A stretch of 64,000 nt of DNA from Cordia subcordata (lineage: Eukaryota; Streptophyta; Magnoliopsida; Boraginales; Cordiaceae), in NCBI GenBank assembly GCA_028554755.1, contig JAPTOF010000003.1:30646001-30710000 (forward strand). The letters run 5' to 3'. A program made the translations under genes and the position numbers. Under the pieces are notes generated by a model. It saw nothing but the letters and a program-made list of their open reading frames with translations. It made no database searches and was not told the origin of the DNA. Of the stretch, positions 1 through 12,736 are shown piece after piece. How positions within the stretch are numbered: position 1 is the first letter of the stretch; each line of letters begins with the position of its first letter.

Positions 1-3000
1 CTATTACTTTGGAAGAAAATAAGATTGAGAAGGGTAGAACAAAAACAAATAAACTCGTTGAGGATGAGATTGCTTCTCCTACGGAGCTTGCAAAAGCTTA
101 CATGGGTACCAGGCCTTCACAAGTATCGCCATCGACATTGCCTTTGCGCGGTCAGAGCACAAGGGACGATGCAGCCTTGCTGAATAACTCACTATTTGCT
201 TCAAAACTGTCTATGTCATCAAATGCGACTAAAACAACTGCTCATGTCAGGATTCCTGAAAATGGTTTTGCAACTCCACGATCTCATGGCAGATCCGCAA
301 TATATAACATGGCTCGTACACCGTATTCCAGAGTAAATCTGTCTCCTATGCATAAGGTTTATTTACTTTCAATTCTTTAAAAATAGGGTGTCATTATGAT
401 TTGTATGGGCTTAATTTTCACCACAGAGGGATCAAATTTCAGGTTAGCAGGTCAGGATATTATGGTTATTCTAAAGCTTTACCTTCATCCTCTCAACCTG
501 TGTGGGACAATGGTGAAAAAAAGGGATCTGAACCAACGGTACTTGTTGATGCGTCTTTTGTTTTTTGGAACTCTTTTTCTTTCATCTTTTCCTAATTTGA
601 TTTTCATTTGAAACTTACAGGCCCTAAAACGCAGGAGCTCTGTATTGGATGATGATATTGAATCTGTTCGTCCCGTTTGGAGAATCAGACAGAAACCTAA
701 CCTTTTATCTCATGGAATATGTCTTCCTTCTTGTGGAATGAGCCTCGGTTCTGATGCCACCCATTTGCACAAGGTTCCTCTGATAGATGAAACAAAGAAT
801 AGAGCCTCAAATACCCCAAGTACAAGTTATGCCCATGTTCCTCCAGAGTCGGGTGAGATGGCTGCAAGAATCTTTGAGCATCTTGAGAAGATGACCCCGA
901 AGGAAAAATCAACAGAGTCCAAACTAGCTGCTGCAAGGGAGAGGGCATCGTTCAAACTGACACCAAATATGCTTCATGGACAGGCTCTTAAAAGCCTGGA
1001 GGACCTGGATGCATCAAAGTTATTGCAGAATTCTCAAAATGACCATAAGTTGTGGGATAAGCCCATTAGTAGCTCTCGTGATTCTACTACTCTAAAGCAA
1101 GGCCTAATAGAAGAGAATGGCTCTGCTAAATCTGTTCGCCCACTCGACAAGTTGGATGCTGTTGTGAACACTGATACTACTGCTTCAGTGAGAGACATTA
1201 AGCTAACAAATGAAGATGCCTCTATACCGAAGTTTATACCTGAACCTTCTGAAAGGAGACAAGGCTTTAAGATGAGTGCACATGAGGTATGTATTTCCTT
1301 TTGCAAATTATCATTTTCATTGCACTTCTCAATCAATGATTTTATCTTTCAAGTTTTTTCTAGTGTTTATTAGGTTTCTGGGTTAGAGATAAGGGGAATC
1401 TAATTTTCACTCATCAGGTGTAGTCTAGAGTGTAGATTTGCAATATGCTGAGGTGGAGATCTAGCCAACAGCTGAACTATATTTTTCTTGAACTATATTC
1501 TTCACAATGTATACATGAATATTTACCAGAAACTGTGACATTCTCTGATGATTTTTGAGTTCGTTTCAATTAGAGAGTCAAGAGTAGTTGATATGCGAAT
1601 TAGTATACAAGTGGCAATGTGGTGTTGCTACTGAATTCACCTTAAGAAAATGATAAAAGAAGAGAAATTGTAGATTCAGGATGTTGCTACTGTTCAGTTA
1701 CTGGTAAATTGGCTTTCATCTATCTATAGCTGATATTCAAGTAGCACTTTGAGTGGCTTTAGTTCTTATGATTCGTTTAGGTTTCCTTCTGAGTAGTTTG
1801 AATAACATATAGCTCATGGCTGATTCATATAGGATTCTTTCGAGCTGGATGATGATGAACCCTCAAATGAGCCTGCAGCCAGATCAGCTGAAGAGAGCGG
1901 GCTGGAGAAGTCCATGATGGACAGCAAATCCATTGCTGTTGAAGGTCAAGCATTTGGCAGAACTCTGGTCTCTTGTGAAGTAAGAACACCACCAGTTCCC
2001 GTATTGAGCAAGAGGACTGAGTTGGACACTAGTAGTGCTTCTATGAATGGTGAAGAACATACCGCACCTACCTTCTCTCTTTTACATGCATCCACCAGAA
2101 GTTCTCAATCAGCATTGCCTTCCCAGTCAGCCTTGGCTCCTGACAGCCCTGCTACTGCAGGTGATTCTCCTCTTTTCTTGAGTTTTGGCTCTAAAGCTGT
2201 TGGAAATGTTCCTTCCTCAACAGAGCCCAAAGCAGAAAGCTCAAGCAGGTCAGTCTCACTTGTTAATTGTTCAGCTGTAAGAATGCTGCTATGCTTCATT
2301 TTTTCACCATTTTGGTGGTTTGAATGTGCATTTTACCTTAAATTTATGTCTCCCTGAGTGTGTAATGTGTATATGGATGAATGTACAAGTACTTTGATAA
2401 TTTCTCTTCTTGAAAAAGAGACACTATTTGTTCAAATGGTCGAGATTTATATGTCAAAAGTTTTAGTACCCAAAGGAAAGTGGAGAAATAATTGCAAATT
2501 ATTGCTGTATCTCCATTTATCTTTTATTTGCATATTTGCTCGGTGGACAATGTTTCTCCTTCTCCTTCCTCGTTTTCTTCTCCTTTTTTTTGGGGGAGTG
2601 GTTTTTTTGTTTTTGGGGGGGGGGGGGGGTTGTGTTGAGTGGTGGAGAGTGGGGCTACGTCTGCTGTGGAGCAACATTTTAGAACATTTTCTTGGATGTG
2701 TGCATGCCTGTAGATACATGCTGTTAAAGTTCCTATACCAAATCATTGAAGCAATTTCCTTTTCTTTTTCCATGTGTGTATCTGCGAGGACAATTCTTCT
2801 CCCTCCTCACCTTTCTTTCTCTCTCTCTTCTTTTTTCTTTCCCCCCTGTCCATTTTCTTCTCCCACTCTTGTTCCCCACCCCCCCCCCCCCCCACCTTGG
2901 GGCAAGGGGGTGTTGATGCAACTGCTCTGTGACAAACATCTTCATGGCATATCTAGATATCTGGGGACACATGGTAATGCCACTTAAAATTTTGTTTGAG

Positions 3001-5021
3001 TGGTAAATATTAAAAAGGAATAATGAATAAGTGTCTGTGGTTCTTACTTGCATATCCTATTTTCAGAAACTAAAATTGGCAAGCGTATTTAAAGTGTTTG
3101 CTATGTGTGCAGCTTGATGAATATCTCTACTGTCGCAACTGATGCTAAATTTCTCGAGTCAGATAGAAGTAATACCAAGAGCTCTCACCTGCTGGATGGC
3201 ACTGCAGCACCTTCTCGTACATCTAGTTCAGCATCAACAATCAGCATTTCTTCTGCTGGTGCTCCTTTCAGCAATTTGGGTTCTAATAATGGGACTGTTG
3301 CTTCAAGTGCATCTATTTTATCGAGCTCATGTGACCCAGTTTCCCTTAAGCTGGGAAATCAAAATTTCACCAACCACTCAAGTGAAATGGTGTCTTCAAC
3401 AGGTACGACTATCATCTCAACCACTGGCAGCACTAGCAGCACATCTGCTGCCTCTGATAGTGGCCTCTTTGTCGCTGATGTGGCACCTTCAATTTCCCCA
3501 GCACCTGTTCTTAATCTTGGGTCCTCAAAAGATCCATCAAATGCAATTTCAGCAGCCTCAACAACTGCAAATGCAGAGACTACAGGTTTAAAAGTTAATG
3601 CAGAAAAGGAAAATGGTTTGGGCAGGTTAAGTAATTCATCCCTTGGGAGTACGACATTTGCAGCAGGGAGCACCAGCAGTAGCATTTTTGGGCTTGGTTC
3701 TTTTGTCTCATCTTCAGCTGCTAATAATCAGTTGCAGGGTTCTGATACTGCAAGTGGATCTGGGGCTAGCACAGCATCTTCTTCAGCTGAATCTGGTACA
3801 GCAACTGTCTCTCAGACTGTGCCCGTTCAATTCGGGTCATCTTCCTCATCGACGGTCTTCGGTGCTTCTGGAATTACATCTTTTACCTCTAGTAATATAT
3901 TTGGTTCCTCTGCTCCTGCAACTTCTGCTCAAAGTTCTGCTTCCATGTCAGAGACCAATCTGCTTAATTCTAGCACTGGTGGCACTCCTAGCATATTTAA
4001 ATTCGGTGTTGGTTCTTCAGCTTCTTCGGAAGTCAATGCAATTAGCACCAGCAGTACTGCTACTCCTGGTATATTTAATTTTGGTGTCAATTCTGCAGCT
4101 TCCACTACCTCCAACAGCAGTTTCAATCCTGGTTTCTTTAGTGTTGGTGCCGGTTCTTTGGCTTCCTCATCAGCAACCTCCAGCAGCAGCACTCCTGGAA
4201 TACTTAGTTTTGGTGCCAGTTCCTCGGTTTCCTCCTTGGCAACCTCCGGCAGTAGTACATCTGGAATATTTAGTTTTGGCTCCAGTTCTTTGGCTTCCTC
4301 ATCGCCAGCTAATAATGCTGTGATCTCCAGCAGTGGTACTGCTCCTAGTATTTTTAGTTTCGGCAGCAGTGTCCCAGCCTCCACTTCTGAGGCTAACTCA
4401 GTTAGTTCCGGGGATGCTAATTCCATCTCCTTTGGCTCCGATTGGAAAGCTCCAAAATCTCCAATCTTTGGTTCTACTTTCAGTACTTCATCTCCTTCAA
4501 CAGGGTTCTCTTTCGGAGCATCCTCATCTTCATTTGGCACAGCAAACGCTTCTCCTATGGTCTTTGGATCAACCACCGGGGCTTCACCAAGTCCTGTTTT
4601 CTCGTTCTCTGCTTCCCCTTCTACGACTTCACCCTTTCCATCTTCTAGTACGCAGACTGTATTCGGTAGCACTAATCCCTTTGCTGCCTCCCCTGGAAAT
4701 AATGATCAGATGAACACAGAGGACAGCATGGTTGAGGATCCTGTGCAGTCATCCACTCCTGCAGCTCCTGTGTTTGGTCAAGCAGCTGTCTCGCCTTCTC
4801 CACCTGGCATCATGTTTGGATCAACTGTTCCATCACCAGCTCCCTTCCAGTTTGGTGGCCAACAACAAAATCAAGCTGCTCCACAAAATCCATTGCAGGT
4901 CCAGCAATCGGGTAGTCTTGAATTTAATGCAGGAGGGAGCTTTTCATTGGGCAGCAGTGGTGGTGACAAATCAGGACGGAAATTTTTCAAGGCCAGCAGA
5001 AACAGAAACAAGAAGCGGTGA
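1..5021 (+). CDS. NUP1: Nuclear pore protein NUP1/NUP136, 3' part (5' end outside window)
   Basis: Exons read as <1-356, 443-538, 621-1286, 1833-2248 and 3113-5021, all GT..AG; 1146 residues lie in the window. Plant NUP1/NUP136 is an FG nucleoporin on the nuclear basket side of the pore and acts in mRNA export and nuclear shape. Seen in sequence: an N-terminal part with the SPTELAKAYMGTRPS stretch, then a basic-acidic motif (KRRSSVLDDDI, then RIRQKPNLLS) at the start of the third exon that I recall as typical of this plant family. The long last exon encodes a Ser/Thr/Ala-rich, low-complexity domain with many FG, FxFG and SFGxS units (e.g. SIFKFGVGSS, NIFGSSAP). The C-terminus is strongly basic, GRKFFKASRNRNKKR. 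The phase-2 join at 2248/3113 rebuilds a Ser codon. Start codon and first exons are not in the window. Confidence 0.9.
2615..2893. repeat. 15-G run and 15-C run within one NUP1 intron
   Basis: The 864 bp intron between 2248 and 3113 holds an uninterrupted run of 15 G at 2615-2629 and an uninterrupted run of 15 C at 2879-2893, about 250 bp apart, with pyrimidine-rich DNA between. The two runs are complementary within the transcript. The ends of such homopolymers are also error-prone in assemblies. Confidence 0.85.
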
Positions 5022-5812
5022 ATACGTACATTGTGTTTTTGTTTTTGTTTTTTTTTCTTTTGGGGCCGGCATCTCTTGGTATCTGAGCATTTTACTTGTT
5101 GGGTCATCAACGGGAGCTTTTGCCGGTTCAGCTTCAAGTTGAAATACATCAGGAAGTATGTTTGCAGCCTGAACTGATGGAGACGTGGAAACGGTGAATT
5201 TGTTGGTTGCTTTATGAAGTATAGCAGCAGCTTGATTTGGAGAGAATTTTCTGAAGGCATAAGATGTCATCAATTTTGGACTGTCTTTGTAGTGAACACT
5301 AGAATGAGTGTAATGTATTAGTTGTTGACCGCGTAGAATTGGGTCACATGACCTGTATCGGTAACCTTTGCCTGTGTACTTGTGTAACATACTTAAAGAA
5401 ATGGTTATTACTTGTTAATCTCTTCGTTAAAGAGTTGCCTTGCTGCTCTACGTAAAGTAAAGTTTTTGATCCCTTATGATAGTGATTCTTTCTGACGGAA
5501 CTGAGAAAATACCACCTCTAATTGAGATTTTTGGGATGAACACCAAATCTGTTCATTTTATTAACTGAGAAATTCTTAACTTTTGAACATGTTATATAAA
5601 AATTATGTATAAATTATGAAATATTTATGAAATATAAATTATAAAAATTTTAAATTACAGTATAACAATTTACAAAATTAAAATTTATAAATATATAGTA
5701 TAAAACTTGTGAACATAAATTTTTTCTTTAACATGTTATGCCTGCAAACGTGTACCCAAGCCTCTTGCCCGGTTAGGGTTTATTTAGATTGGTAATTTTT
5801 TTTTTTAAAAAG

Positions 5813-5845
<33 letters not shown>

Positions 5846-6062
5846 ATTATTTAATTTAGTTTGAACCAAAATTTTTAACTTAAAAAAAAAATTTAAAAAA
5901 AAAAATCAATTCAAACAAACCCTTACTTAATATAACACAGAAGCAAAGCCCATTACAAGTTGGGCCGCAAGCAGTGGCTGAAGGGCAAGAGCCAAGAGGC
6001 GACAAGCACAAAGCAGCAGAGGAAGCAAAAAAGCACGAAGCAGCAGAGGAAGCAAAAAGAAA
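5022..6062. other. NUP1 3' flank and promoter region of the RRM/CCCH gene
   Basis: No coding sequence supported. The first 400 bases are probably the NUP1 3' UTR. From about 5560 the DNA becomes very AT-rich, and a short MITE lies at 5776-5922. The stretch 5930-6062, with purine-rich repeats (aagcagcagaggaagc twice), is the likely 5' leader of the next gene. Confidence 0.6.
5776..5922. mobile_element. PIF/Harbinger (Tourist-like) MITE, 147 bp
   Basis: The element starts GGGTTTATTTAGATTGG and ends, read as reverse complement, GGGTTTGTTTGAATTGA, so it has imperfect terminal inverted repeats. It is flanked by TTA on both sides (5773-5775 and 5923-5925), the usual 3 bp duplication of PIF/Harbinger transposons. 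The centre is A/T runs and a (TA)n microsatellite at about 5813-5839. It lies about 140 bp before the start codon of the RRM/CCCH gene, so it may sit in its promoter. Confidence 0.7.
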
Positions 6063-8806
6063 ATGAATCCATTAACGCTGGTGAAGCGCATTCAGAAAAT
6101 AAACCAAAGAGAAGCATCGTTAGGCATCTCCGACGAAGCTTCATGGCACGCCAAGTACAAAGACTCCGCTTACGTCTTCGTCGGCGGCATCCCCTTTGAC
6201 CTCACCGAAGGCGATCTCCTCGCCGTCTTCTCTCAGTTATCTTCTCTTCCCTCTCTTCTTTTCTTATTTTATTTCATTTATCTATTCATCATATTTAGCC
6301 TTTCTCTTTATTCTGGAAAAAATAGGAGGAATTTGTATTTGCTGGCACCAGCAAAGCTGACGTCAGCTTTGTAATTTCGCGTTTTTTAAACCTTATTGGT
6401 TGAATTATTATTTGTTCTTGAGAAGTCATCAAGCTGTGTTTGCAAATTTTTTTCAATTCGCTGCAGAATTTGAATATTTTGGATTTTAGTTTAATATATT
6501 TCAGTAATGTTTTATTTTAGGTATGGGGAGATTGTTGATGTTAATCTTGTTAGAGATAAAGCCACTGGAAAATCCAAAGGTTTCGCCTTTGTTGCCTATG
6601 AGGATCAAAGAAGTACTAACCTAGCTGTTGGTTAGTCTTTCTTTCTATCTTTATTCACGTACATGTTTGTATATATTGCATCTCTTGCCTATGTATATCG
6701 TAGGTTATAGAGTATTTATTCTGTCCCGTCTCTTAATAATGTACAAATTGGAAATCTTGCAATTAATTTGTGCGAGTGATTGTTGTTGTAGATAACTTGA
6801 ATGGGGCTCAGATTCTTGGAAGAATTATAAGGGTTGATCATTGTAGTAACTACAAGAAGAAGGAGGAAGAGGATGAAGAGACCGAAAGGCAGAAGCGGGA
6901 GGCTCGGGGGGTGTGCCGGGCTTTTCAGAGGGGTGAGTGCAATCGTGGTGCTTCATGCAAGTTTTCTCATGACGAGCAAGTAAGTGCTATAAACACTTGT
7001 TGGCTTTTAAGCTGTTGTAGCGTTTGTGTCCTCAGGTTCTTGCTGTTAAACACAACGTTGGCTTTGCCGTCATTTTGTGTCTTGAGTTACATCACTATCT
7101 CCTTGAAGATTAAGCTTGTGTATTTAGAATAAATTTTGAGCTGGAAATGTTTGGTTTTACCTGCAATCTGTGAAGGCCTTATGAAGGCTGCAGACATGGT
7201 GTGACTGAATATGAAGTGGCACTTGAAACTATCAAGTATTTTACTGTTAATACTATTTTCCCTGTGTTTGGGAATAATTCATCTTAAATTGGATCAGAGA
7301 TATTGGCCAACTTTTTTATGTAAATCACTCTGTCTAGCCTGATTACTATCAGATGTTTGATGGAAGTCTTGGATTGCACCATCTGGTTCTATTAGAGGGA
7401 AATCTTTTATTTGTTGAATGAAGAGAAGAGTTATCAAAGGGAGTTTGGAAATTGTTCGATGCATCATGACTAAAATGAGTCTGTATCAACAAATTCAATG
7501 GTAAGTTGTCAAAATCATATGTTATTTTCAGCATAATGGTTAGAGTTTCCAGTCAGATATGAATCTAGCAAATTCATCAATAAATTAATCTGTACATAGT
7601 GTTTATTTGAGAGATCTCTTGATAGATATATTAAGTTTAAAATATTAAAGTGCCCATTGTGGATACATTATGCCATCGAGACTATTTGCTTGTTGTGTTA
7701 AGCTAGGAAACTTCAAAAAATACACATCTTTTTGCTCGGTTTGGTTGCAGTCTCACACTTTATGTTCAACACTTGAGTTGGATTATACATGATATGTAGG
7801 GACCTTGTTGACACTCTTTATTCTTGTAATTGGTGTTGCTTTCAGGCAGTAAACTACTGCTCTTTGGACAGAAGTATACCAGCTCCTGGGTGTATCATTG
7901 ATAGAAATTCCAAGTTGTACAATATTTGTTCCCTGTTTGTCAATATACCCTCATGCTATATTTCTTTTCTGTTTGATCAGGAAAGAATTTGTGTCCTCAT
8001 TGTTGAATTTGTGATGTGAAGATTATTTTTGATACACGTGCCATGTGCATATACTTGCCTCCCCCCCCCTTCTTTTGTGTGTGTGTGTGTGTTTTTTTTG
8101 GCCGAGAGCCATCGCCTTGTTTATTTACAGGCTTATCTGGGTTTTATATGTTAATTAGAGAGCTGCAAACACGGGTTGGGGCGCTGAGGAAGATAGACGT
8201 TCAAAATGGGATCATGATAGGTTTGATGGTTCACGAAGACATGGTAGACAACCCAGTCAATCAGCTCATGTGCCAGAATCTACTAGCAGGGAAGGGGATA
8301 GAGTGAGTGATAAAGATTCAGAAGTTTCAAAAGGCAAATATGAAAGCATCAGCAGAGAGAGGCATCATGACTGCCGATCAGACAAGGTGAAGGAAATGAA
8401 TTATGAAGGAGATCAGGATAGGTCATTTTCTGATAGAAAGTCCAGGAGGCGTGACGAAGAACAAGTGTCAAGAGAGGATTATGCTAAGAGAGATGATAAA
8501 AAACTCTGGAGGTATGAATCTGAATATCATCGTAAAAAAGAGCACAAAAGCAGGGAACGAGGCAGTAGCTCAGCTTATGAAAGAAATTCTTCTCCACATC
8601 ATCGAAGGATGGACGATGATGACCAACTGTCCAGAGAAGATCGTGATAAGAAAGATGAGAAGAGATCGAGAGGGTATAAATCAGAATCTTACCATAAGGA
8701 AGCCCGGGAAAGCAGGGTAGGAGACAAAAAGTCTGGTTATGATAGAGAATCTTCTCCACACCATCGGAGGATTGATGAAGATCGAGGGCATAGATCACAT
8801 AGATAA
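6063..8806 (+). CDS. RRM plus CCCH zinc finger protein (RBMX2 / plant C3H25-like)
   Basis: Exons 6063-6235, 6521-6630, 6792-6979 and 8159-8806 give 372 residues; joins restore Gln (CA|G) and Asp (G|AT). Residues about 35-110 form an RRM: RNP2-like YVFVGGIPFDLTEGDL and RNP1-like KGFAFVAYEDQ. A CCCH finger follows at about 135-155 (CRAFQRGECNRGASCKFSH, spacing C-x7-C-x5-C-x3-H). The last exon starts RAANTGWG and encodes a charged RD/RS/HRR tail. This matches plant zinc finger CCCH protein 25 and animal RBMX2/yeast Ist3, parts of the spliceosomal RES complex, so a nuclear pre-mRNA splicing role is inferred. The tail contains an internal duplication ending twice in SSPHHRR. The start follows the purine-rich leader and begins the family's conserved MNPLTLVKRIQKIN. 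Confidence 0.88.
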
Positions 8807-9604
8807 CATCTGCTGCATTTCACATGATTATCAGCACAACCCATACCATGGATCCAGGAGATGATAAATTGCTGCATTTTACATCGTTATTAGTGTGATC
8901 CGTCCTCTGACATGAATGCACAACAGCCCTACTGCAATTCTGTAGTGTTTAATTAGTGTATTGCTCAAAATGTTTCCTTGCCATATGATCAGAGCATGAA
9001 CAATATCTGCGGCTTGTTAATTTAGTTAATGAGGTGTGTCTTATTATCTTCTGCCACAAAATATCGTGGCTGTTGTAATTGGCATTCTAAGCATTGGTTA
9101 ACTTTCCATTTGTTCCTTTACCCTTACTTTTCTGTTTTAAAATATTCCTCAGTTCCTTCGGCATTAAAACCAGAAACAAGTTCAAGAAGAGCACTGCCGC
9201 GGGCCATTGGTGGTGATTTTGAATCCCTCATGCCTGCCTGCAGTGGCAGATTCCTGAACAGCAAAGGTTCTGCGAGCACATAATGTCCAGACTATGTAGT
9301 AGGAATTCCTGATTGGTGTAACGTGCCACTCTGCTTTGACAAGTGCACTGCAGTGCGTAGCAATAACACAGCTCTGATAACCATTAATACGTGTGAGGAT
9401 CCTAGCATACCAAGACTATAAGTTGAGCAGAATCTTCGTATGAGCGACGAGTTCAGAAAGAGACTTGCGCAAAAGCAAGCCCGCCTGGGATTAATACATC
9501 AGACTAAAGCATAAATCATTACATCGGTGAACTGGTCCTACCAATTCTACAATGAATTCATGCGAGTGCTACAATCTAAGCATCGGCATATGATTGGTGG
9601 ATAA
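8807..9604. other. Intergenic region between convergent genes
   Basis: These 798 bp separate the ends of two convergent genes and probably hold both 3' UTRs. A short open frame around 9029-9283 has no recognisable domain. I see no RNA gene or repeat. Confidence 0.5.
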
Positions 9605-11759
9605 TTAATAATAGCGAGTCCCAGGATTGTTGTAAACACGTCCTGCAGGGTAAGGAATCCTTCCTTCAGCTCCTTGGCTTCTCCCACCCCCATGATATGG
9701 AGGTCGCTCTCTGTTGAAATCAGTCTTCCCACCGGGATAAGCTCGATGGGCCTCCATTGCTGCAGGTGCTCCATAAACATGGAGATCATTTGGGCCTGTT
9801 GTACCCAGGGGGTTGCTCATTCCAGCTTGCCGATAGTGCTGCAGCCGTCCCTCTGACTCCTTGTGAAGAAAGTCCTCTCTCCGGCTGGCTTGACGAGCTC
9901 GAAGTGCTACCAATTTCTCTTGGTACCGGTTATTTATCTCTATTATCCTCTGGATACAGAATATTCTAGTCAATAAAAATGTATCTGAGAAGGCACTCAA
10001 ACTGGCTTAAGTAATAGCTTTCTTATTAAGTAAACAAGATGTCTCTACTATGTACGAATATTTTCTTTTGCTGTACTGAATTACAATTACAAGATAGAAA
10101 ATGAGGGGAACAACTTCTTTAACATGCACTAACCGCTCTATGCCTAGCAATTTCTGCATCTTCTGCATCACTTTGGTCCTCGAGCAACTTTAAAATTTCA
10201 TTTTGGAATTTTTGCTCTAGAACTTCAAAAGTCAACGGTGAAGGCCTGTCTTCGTAGCCAATTTCCATGTCTTGCTCATGAGACTGAAATCTGGGGCGTT
10301 TACTAGCTTCATTTTCTAAATCCTGTTCTGAATCAGCTAGCCGTGCTTGGTGAAAAGATTGAGCAGCACTGCTTCCTTGTCCTGCTTCACATGCAAAAGA
10401 CAAAAGAACAATGTCATCAAGTCACGACAGCTATTGATCCTATCCCATTCGGACGAACATTGCTTAACATGATCTTCTCAAAAGCGACATTCAAAATGTC
10501 AAGTCAGAGCAGCAAGTATTAGACAGTTAATTGGCAACCATAAGGCGAAAGTGCCTCCTAAATTGTAACAGATCAAATAGGCCCTTAACGTCTAGAGTTT
10601 CTTAAGTTTTGCTTTTTACAAACAAGTATAGTAGGGATAAGCTAAGGAAAATGAAGACACTCAAATTCATGTTTAGGCAGAAGCTTCCAAGCGGCTTTTG
10701 ACAAAATGCAGCAAAAAATAGTTACCAGTGTGAAACATAGACATGCTTTGGGTTGTCAAATACCATGAGAAGAATAATGTTTTCTTTGCGGACGTACCCT
10801 TGGGCCTTCAAAAGGCTAGGCTCACAAGGCATAAGCATAACACTTCTTGTGGTTAACGGATTTACTCACGTGTATTCACTCATAAAGATGTAGAACCACT
10901 TCCGTCACTGGAAAAGATATGATTTGGCAATGACTAAGAGTCCATATCACATAACAAAAGCAAAACTTGAAACAAAGACATATCTCCAAATAATTCTCTA
11001 TCAATTGTAAAATTGTAACCTTTGGAAGTAATGTGAATGAAGAATCCATAGGGCATATTGACAAAGGCAAACTATGCCACTGATCTAAGTAAAGGCTTCA
11101 TTTACAAAACATTGTTTATGATTTGAAATAGTATACAGCTTATTCTCATACATCCCTTGGCCAACTGCCATTTACTTGACAGATTACGAGAAATGATTGA
11201 TGTAAGATACACGAGTTTGTATGTGTAGATAAATCAGTGTATATATACGATTCTAAGGGAGCAAATTTCCATTCACAAGTCACAGAAAGGTTTAAGTGAA
11301 ATGGAAAAAATTTTGTTGTTTTAAAAACTTTAGTTGTGATGAAAATTATCGCAACCAAATATGCTCAATTTTTGCATTTACCCATAAGATGAGGCTTCTA
11401 ATAACTGAATTAGTAAGGAAAAGTGTAACCCTTTACTTGAATAGACCAAGAAGCTTCTATCGGAAGGTGGATACTAGTACAACTTTTCAGATGTTCATGG
11501 GAAAACGGCACATTAAAAGATTACAGAGAGGAGTTTGAAGAGTACTTGCTTCAGAGTACGGACGAGAAAATGTTGGATGCATTCTTCTTGGTGCATCTCT
11601 ATCCCACTGAGCTGAAACATAAGGATTTCCTTGCACAGCCGGGAAAGAGTCTGGCTGCCCATGGAAATTATTCAGTCCAGCATTTTGCTGCATTCTCTGC
11701 ATTTGAGAACCTGAGTACGGGTTAGCATTAGCATCTCTATATGGTCCCCGCCTATTCAT
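9605..11759 (-). CDS. Plant protein of unknown function with a long charged helix
   Basis: I do not recognise this gene. Exons on the minus strand, in order, are 11759-11546, 10381-10134 and 9949-9605, giving 268 residues; the join A|GA makes Arg and the second join is in phase 0. Residues 1-75 are Asn/Gln/Arg/Pro-rich and low complexity (MNRRGPYRDANANPYSGSQM). Residues about 120-205 form a continuous charged amphipathic stretch that looks like a long helix or coiled coil (FEVLEQKFQNEILKLLEDQ, then EINNRYQEKLVALRARQ). The end is Gly/Pro/Tyr/Arg-rich, finishing NNPGTRYY. The start chosen is the first ATG after an acceptor-like GGTAG at about 11781, which implies a 5' UTR intron. No catalytic motif, signal peptide or membrane segment is visible. 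Consistent splice phases and good coding character support a real gene. Confidence 0.72.
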
Positions 11760-12736
11760 TTGCCTTCTCAATCAACCTACCAATCCAAGAATAAATGTGA
11801 TTACAAGAATATCTTGGATAGACATCAATTACAATAGATATCAAGTTTCAAAGTTACAATCAGCTGCATATAAACTAGATAACTGCTTTAGAGGAGGACA
11901 AATCCACTATTACACCAAGTCTGCAAAACCCCATATAGGTATAGAATTTTGAAAAATAAGATATATTGTTCATTCTTGTTTCTTGGCTAATAAAAACAGA
12001 TCAAATACATGAACTATTACACATATAAGACAAGCATATCAAAAGGGTCTGGAGAAAAAAAAAAGACAAATTATACCGAAACTGTACAGCATAATCATGA
12101 CCAATTTACCTCGACAAGATTCTACAAACACCACAAATTTCTAAGCTTTGAACAAACCTTGAGATCACTTGCAGCACAGAGAAGACATAAAACTCTTAGA
12201 AAAATGGAATATGAAATATGAAAAATAACACCTTTCTCAGAGCACCCAGAAATCAGAATGAAACTCAGACTCTCTCTCACACACAAAAGCGCAGACAAAT
12301 TCATACAAGAAACAGTTTTTTTCCTTAATCAATTTGTGAAGAGCTTGTGATTTTGCTACGTATGCATCTGGTTTAATTAGAAGATTGTAACTGAATATGT
12401 AAAAATTACACACCACAAGATCACTCCCTTCGATTTTCAAGACTTGATTGCTCAAAGGAGCTAAAGTGCAGAACCCCCGAGTGAAATTACGTGGTTGGGC
12501 TATAAAAGCGTTATTGCAAATACCACTTTTGATGAGCCGTAAAAATTTTGTCCAATGTGGGTCCCGCTCATTTAACCAAGCAATAAAAGAAAGAGTAAAA
12601 ATAAAAAAAGGTTGTCCAACTGAAAACGTTAGTGCGAAGTGTTGAGGTCGTGGACAAAGCCACACGGTTTACTGAGTCGCGAAAATAAGAAGAAAATCAG
12701 TGGAGGCGCAGGCGGAGAGAACAGAAGAGAGAAAGA
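11760..12736. promoter_or_regulatory. Shared region between two head-to-head genes
   Basis: The unknown minus-strand gene and the plus-strand MAM33-type gene start 977 bp apart and point away from each other. Part of this DNA is likely the 5' UTR intron of the minus-strand gene, so the real promoter may be only the stretch near 12400-12700. I could not assign a specific TATA box or other site with confidence. Confidence 0.5.

Noticed and set aside
2358..3053. Open frames of 106-209 codons on both strands in the NUP1 intron
   Set aside because: They run across poly-G, poly-C and pyrimidine tracts and are bounded by good splice sites of a real intron.
3929..4672. 247-codon open frame antisense to the NUP1 FG exon
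   Set aside because: It is the mirror of a Ser/Ala-rich low-complexity exon; composition alone keeps the frame open and no domain is visible.
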